Positions 61,490 to 64,000 of a stretch of 64,000 nt of DNA are shown in pieces. Under the pieces are notes generated by a model that was given only the letters and a program-made list of their open reading frames with translations, had not been told where the DNA came from and did not search any database. Each line of letters opens with the position of its first letter. Within the stretch, counting starts at the first letter, position 1. Source of the DNA: Sporomusaceae bacterium. Lineage in GTDB: Bacteria; Bacillota; Negativicutes; Sporomusales; UBA7701. Where the stretch lies: the NCBI GenBank assembly GCA_031460455.1, contig JAVKTQ010000001.1, positions 186,001 to 250,000 on the forward strand, written 5' to 3'. The position numbers and the translations under genes were made by a program.

Positions 61490-62116
61490 ATGTCGAGTAT
61501 TACAGAAATTCAAAAGAAAAGATTCCTGTTCTTAAAAAAACTTTATGAGGTCACAGGTGGAGATCAACATTATTTTATCAACATGTCCAAAATTGGTAAT
61601 GATTTAGGCTATTCAATAAATGACACTGAGTTGGTATTTCAGTATCTGTATGGACAAGGTTTAGCGAAACTTCAAGCAAAAGGCGGCATAATCTCGATCA
61701 CGCATAATGGAGTGGTTGAAGTCGAAAAAGCGCTGACTAATCCAGAGGAATCTACACATTATTTCCCCTCAGTAGTCAATATAATTAATATTAAAGAAAT
61801 GTCCGGCTCACAAATACAGCAAGGAACTTGCAATAGTATACAAGAAGTCAATTATAATCTTTTAGACATTGAAAATATAAAAATTGCCATTGGTGATATA
61901 AAGTCACGGATAGATAGTCTTAGTATGAACATAAGCGATTATCAAGAAGCAAAAACTCAAATAGCAACTGTTGAAGCTCAGCTAACTTCAAGGAACCCAA
62001 ATCCGGCAATAGTAAGTGAATGTGTGAAGACCTTGCGGAGTTTACTAGAAGGGGCTATTGGAAGTGTACTTGCAGCCGAAATTTTGCAACCTTTACTCAA
62101 ACATATTTGTAATTGA
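61490..62116 (+). CDS. wHTH-like protein with GSQIQQGT motif, AT-rich accessory gene
   Basis: The family is not named to my knowledge. The protein has 208 residues. The N-terminal ~80 look like a winged helix (KKRFLFLKKLYEVTGGDQHYF...LGYSINDTELVFQYLYGQGLAKL). After a linker comes INIKEMSGSQIQQGTCNSIQ (a GSxIQQGT-xS motif seen in proteins of bacterial defence loci such as AbiTii-like ones), and the C-terminal ~80 residues are helical with IATVEAQLTSRNPNPAIVSE and LRSLLEGAIGSVLAAE. It is AT-rich and lacks partners. ATG 61490 follows GGAG. Defence link is a recollection of the motif, not proof. Confidence 0.55.
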   Translation: MSSITEIQKKRFLFLKKLYEVTGGDQHYFINMSKIGNDLGYSINDTELVFQYLYGQGLAKLQAKGGIISITHNGVVEVEKALTNPEESTHYFPSVVNIINIKEMSGSQIQQGTCNSIQEVNYNLLDIENIKIAIGDIKSRIDSLSMNISDYQEAKTQIATVEAQLTSRNPNPAIVSECVKTLRSLLEGAIGSVLAAEILQPLLKHICN

Positions 62117-62153
62117 CTCAACAGTAAGGTTGCGAGGACTAGCATTGGCGGAA

Positions 62154-62399
62154 GGCGCAAACAAGTGGCGAGGTTGTGGAGGGTGAATACGCGCCGTTGG
62201 CGAAGCGGAGAGCGCCGCCGCACGCGAGTCCATGGACGGACGAGCGAGGAGTCCTCTGCCACGGACGGCAGTGGACGACGGTGCTCGCGGGCGCGCGGAG
62301 CGAGCTTACGGCGCGTTCGCCCGGAACATGGGAGCCGCGGTTTGCGGCTGGAGCCGGGGGATAGGCGCCGTCATAGCTCAAGCGCCGCTGTTTTGCGCC
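62154..62399 (+). ncRNA. Structured element B (candidate RNA, ~246 nt)
   Basis: Diverged second copy of the element at 20988-21194. Closing arms GGCGCAAACA/TGTTTTGCGCC; inner helix CGCGCCGT/ACGGCGCG; local hairpins GTCC-ATGGAC-GGAC and CTGCC-ACGGAC-GGCAG. Shared with copy A are GCGCCGTTGGCGAAG, CGAGGAG and CTTACGGCGCGTTC, and the two hairpin loops, while stem sequences differ. A terminator follows at 62443. Confidence 0.55.
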
Positions 62400-62442
62400 T
62401 TTTGCCGGGATGCAACCAGAAAAACATACACTCAAAAGACAA

Positions 62443-62469
62443 CCTCCGCGTTATCGCGGGGGTTTTTCG
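62443..62469 (+). terminator. Terminator downstream of element B
   Basis: Nine-bp stem ACCTCCGCG/CGCGGGGGT (one T-G wobble), TTAT loop, then TTTTTC. Confidence 0.85.
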
Positions 62470-62561
62470 TTTTCCATCCAGTGTTTGGCAGCCGCACGGG
62501 GGTAACCGCGCCCATAGGATTGACATAGGATAATATGACTCTGGATAAAGGAGGAATGGGC

Positions 62562-62675
62562 ATGGGTCGTGGCTTTGGCGGTTGCGGCGGAGGCGGCAGC
62601 GGGATCGTTGTTGTGGTCATAATTATAATCTTGCTGCTGCTGTTCCTGGGAGAAGAAGACAGCATCTCGATCTAA
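62562..62675 (+). CDS. Tiny Gly-rich membrane protein, YjcZ-like
   Basis: It has 37 residues: MGRGFGGCGGGGSG, a hydrophobic helix of Val, Ile and Leu (about 17-32) and an acidic tail GEEDSISI. This composition matches the YjcZ-type sporulation mini-proteins (Gly/Cys-rich head, one membrane helix). ATG 62562 lies seven bases after AAGGAGG (62548-62554); ATG 62556 is too close. Function unknown. Confidence 0.65.
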   Translation: MGRGFGGCGGGGSGIVVVVIIIILLLLFLGEEDSISI

Positions 62676-62759
62676 CGGGGCTAGTGAACATGTAGGTGTA
62701 AGACGGCGTCCGCCGTGAGTAACTACTTACCGCAAAAAAGCTTTTCCCCCTACCAATAT

Positions 62760-62820
62760 TGCAGCGAGCCCCCCGAGTATGCCGCGGCTTGTGCCGTGGC
62801 TGCCCGGGGGGCTCGCTGCA
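62760..62820. repeat. Long GC-rich hairpin
   Basis: Perfect 16-bp arms TGCAGCGAGCCCCCCG (62760-62775) and CGGGGGGCTCGCTGCA (62805-62820) enclose a second stem GCCGCGGC/GCCGTGGC. It lies between two tiny convergent genes and may end transcription of one or both, although T runs are short. Confidence 0.7.
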
Positions 62821-62829
62821 TTTGTATCC

Positions 62830-62916
62830 TCAAGGGTTTCTTTTCATGTGGGTTCCAGTTTTCGCACCCTTTTCGGCCTTGGATTTCTTTTTCTGGCCGT
62901 CTTTGTTGCCGCCCAT
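62830..62916 (-). CDS. 28-residue basic protein
   Basis: No family recognised. MGGNKDGQKKKSKAEKG at the start and KTGTHMKRNP at the end make it very basic and hydrophilic. ATG 62916 has a perfect GGAGGTG site six bases upstream (62923-62929), which is the main reason to call it; the long hairpin follows the stop. Possible relatives are small spore or nucleic-acid-binding peptides, but this is a guess. Confidence 0.5.
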   Translation of the reverse strand: MGGNKDGQKKKSKAEKGAKTGTHMKRNP

Positions 62917-63086
62917 CAGCATCACCTCCGGGGTTAATATTTACCAATAACCGCCGAGAAATACCGCGCAAACGGCAAAGGATGAACGGAACGGCGTTTA
63001 TGCAGGGAGGGTTTTGGGGGGCGGCTGTAGAATTTACCTATTCAGGCGCCTTTTCGGGTCGCCAGCGAAAAGTAGGAGGTAAAACT

Positions 63087-63548
63087 GTGCTCGTTATCGC
63101 GGAAAAACCTGTTAAACGGATGGCCGTTTTTATTGCCGCACTGTTTATGGCAGCCGTATTCCTGACACTCGCCCCCGCCGGCACGGCCAGCGCGGCGCCC
63201 GCCGACGGCATCGGCTATGTCGACATGGTATTACTGATGTCCCATCACCCGGATGCGGTGAAGGTAGATGAGACGCTGAAGACCGCCGCCGAGGAGGCGG
63301 AGAAGGAGTTTGCCGCCAAGTCGGCCGGCATGAGCGACATCGATAAGCAGGTGTTGATGAATCAGATCCAGATGCGGCTTGACGTCCAAGGGGCCGAGCA
63401 GATGGAGGCGCTCAGGGCCAAGGTTGCCCAGGCGGTCGGCGAGGTCGCGGCCCAGAAGGGCCTGCATGTGGTTTTTGACAAGGGCCTGGCCATCTACGGC
63501 GGCGAGGACATCACCGCCGCGGTCGGCAAGAAGCTGGCCGGCCAGTAG
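63087..63548 (+). CDS. OmpH/Skp-family periplasmic protein
   Basis: The protein has 153 residues. A signal peptide (about 1-36, ending GTASA-AP) is followed by GIGYVDMVLLMSHHPDA and a charged helical region (about 60-120), then HVVFDKGLAIYGGEDIT, the conserved end of OmpH-like chaperones. In didermic bacteria Skp/OmpH carries outer-membrane proteins across the periplasm, so it supports an outer membrane in this organism. GTG 63087 follows AGGAGGT. Terminator at 63566. Confidence 0.88.
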   Translation: MLVIAEKPVKRMAVFIAALFMAAVFLTLAPAGTASAAPADGIGYVDMVLLMSHHPDAVKVDETLKTAAEEAEKEFAAKSAGMSDIDKQVLMNQIQMRLDVQGAEQMEALRAKVAQAVGEVAAQKGLHVVFDKGLAIYGGEDITAAVGKKLAGQ

Positions 63549-63565
63549 CATACATAATGCCGTGC

Positions 63566-63592
63566 AGCCCCCGCTATTTGCGGGGGCTTTTT
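63566..63592 (+). terminator. Terminator after the OmpH-like gene
   Basis: Nine-bp stem AGCCCCCGC/GCGGGGGCT, TATTT loop, then TTTTT. Confidence 0.9.
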
Positions 63593-63686
63593 ACTGCCGG
63601 TTTGACAGGCTTGGCGGAAACCGGCCGGGCAAGGAAGGATATGGTCGTTTTTCCTCGAAATGTAAATAAAAATGGCAGTCTGTCGC

Positions 63687-64000
63687 TTATCGCCGCCGGT
63701 ATGGGGGTGTGCGCGTCTGACGGAGAAGCCAATCCATGAAGGCCACGGAGAGGTAGGCCCAGATCGTGGTCGCCGCGGTGACGGGCAGGAACAAGCCATC
63801 CGGGATTATGATAAGGCCGTGGGCGGCGCCGACGAAATACAGGAGGAAGAGGGCGGCGGCCGCCAGGGCCTTGCGGAGGAGACCGGGCCGCGCATAGTAC
63901 ATATACAGGGCGGCGGCGGCGCCGGGGACGGTGTAGACGGCCAGGACGAGAAGATAGCGGCTGTCGACAGGGTCGGGCAGTATCGCGGCGCTGAAGGAAA
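63687..64000 (-). CDS. Membrane protein, C-terminal part (truncated by window edge)
   Basis: The frame is open to the right edge, so the start is outside. The visible ~104 residues contain three hydrophobic segments (YLLVLAVYTVPGAAAALYMYY, ALAAAALFLLYFVGAAHG, and a stretch around TAATTIWAYLSVAFMDWLL) and end in a basic RTPPYRRR. No family recognised. Confidence 0.55.
   Translation of the reverse strand, partial: SFSAAILPDPVDSRYLLVLAVYTVPGAAAALYMYYARPGLLRKALAAAALFLLYFVGAAHGLIIIPDGLFLPVTAATTIWAYLSVAFMDWLLRQTRTPPYRRR

Overview
The window looks like the chromosome of a high-GC, endospore-forming, double-membraned Firmicute of the Negativicutes, most likely a member of the Sporomusaceae. Spore genes (spoIVA, spoVS, ylbJ, a YjcZ-like mini-protein) occur together with an OmpH/Skp-type periplasmic chaperone, and gene order follows the Firmicute core (ylxM-ffh-rpsP-khpA-ylqD-rimM-trmD-rplS-lepB-rbgA-rnhB, and rnc-smc-ftsY). 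No species can be named from the sequence alone.

Layout. 0-6.6 kb: end of a DUF512 radical-SAM gene, cobO, der, plsY-gpsA, spoIVA. 6.7-9.6 kb: an ACT regulator with hom and thrB, then tRNA-Pro(GGG). 9.8-20 kb: aminotransferase, SRPBCC protein, htpX, FAH-family enzyme, speH, an M42 peptidase/gamma-carbonic anhydrase/ndk/PduO-ATR/FmdB run, and an EF-G paralogue. 20-26 kb is accessory: a His/Trp-rich secreted protein, tRNA-Gln, a long structured element, an AT-rich islet carrying a putative PD-(D/E)xK nuclease next to tRNA-Pro(CGG), an NlpC/P60 hydrolase and a DUF4127 protein. 26-33.5 kb: rsmD-coaD, ylbJ, patatin, tmcAL, ackA, yceD-rpmF. 33.6-41.4 kb: fapR-plsX-fabH-fabK-fabD-fabG-acpP-(FabK-like)-fabF, a complete type II fatty-acid synthesis cluster with a visible FapR-like operator. 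41.4-48.3 kb: rnc, a radical-SAM protein, spoVS, smc, ftsY. 48.5-50.8 kb: a FliB-like Cys-cluster protein and an AT-rich solitary HEPN-type protein. 51-61.4 kb: SRP, ribosome and tRNA-modification genes, then rnhB, FliK-like and FlhB-like proteins, an HD-GYP phosphodiesterase and yraN. 61.4-64 kb: a third AT-rich accessory gene, a second structured element, two tiny genes, an OmpH-like protein and a truncated membrane-protein gene.

Beyond the genes, four things stand out. (1) A dispersed ~120-bp hairpin repeat, seven full copies, has outer stems that change sequence from copy to copy while keeping base pairing. (2) Two diverged copies of a longer (~210-250 nt) structured element share conserved loops on covarying stems, and each lies near an AT-rich accessory gene. 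(3) Three AT-rich, defence-like accessory genes interrupt the GC-rich core, one of them between a degraded tRNA 3' fragment and the intact tRNA. (4) Strand composition flips from C-rich to G-rich on the + strand at about 56.65 kb, in an intergenic gap that carries repeated CTGACATT-type motifs. Many sigma-A promoters have consensus -35/-10 boxes with 16-18 bp spacing; sigma-H- and sigma-E-type promoters precede sporulation-related genes. All motif and composition calls were made by eye.
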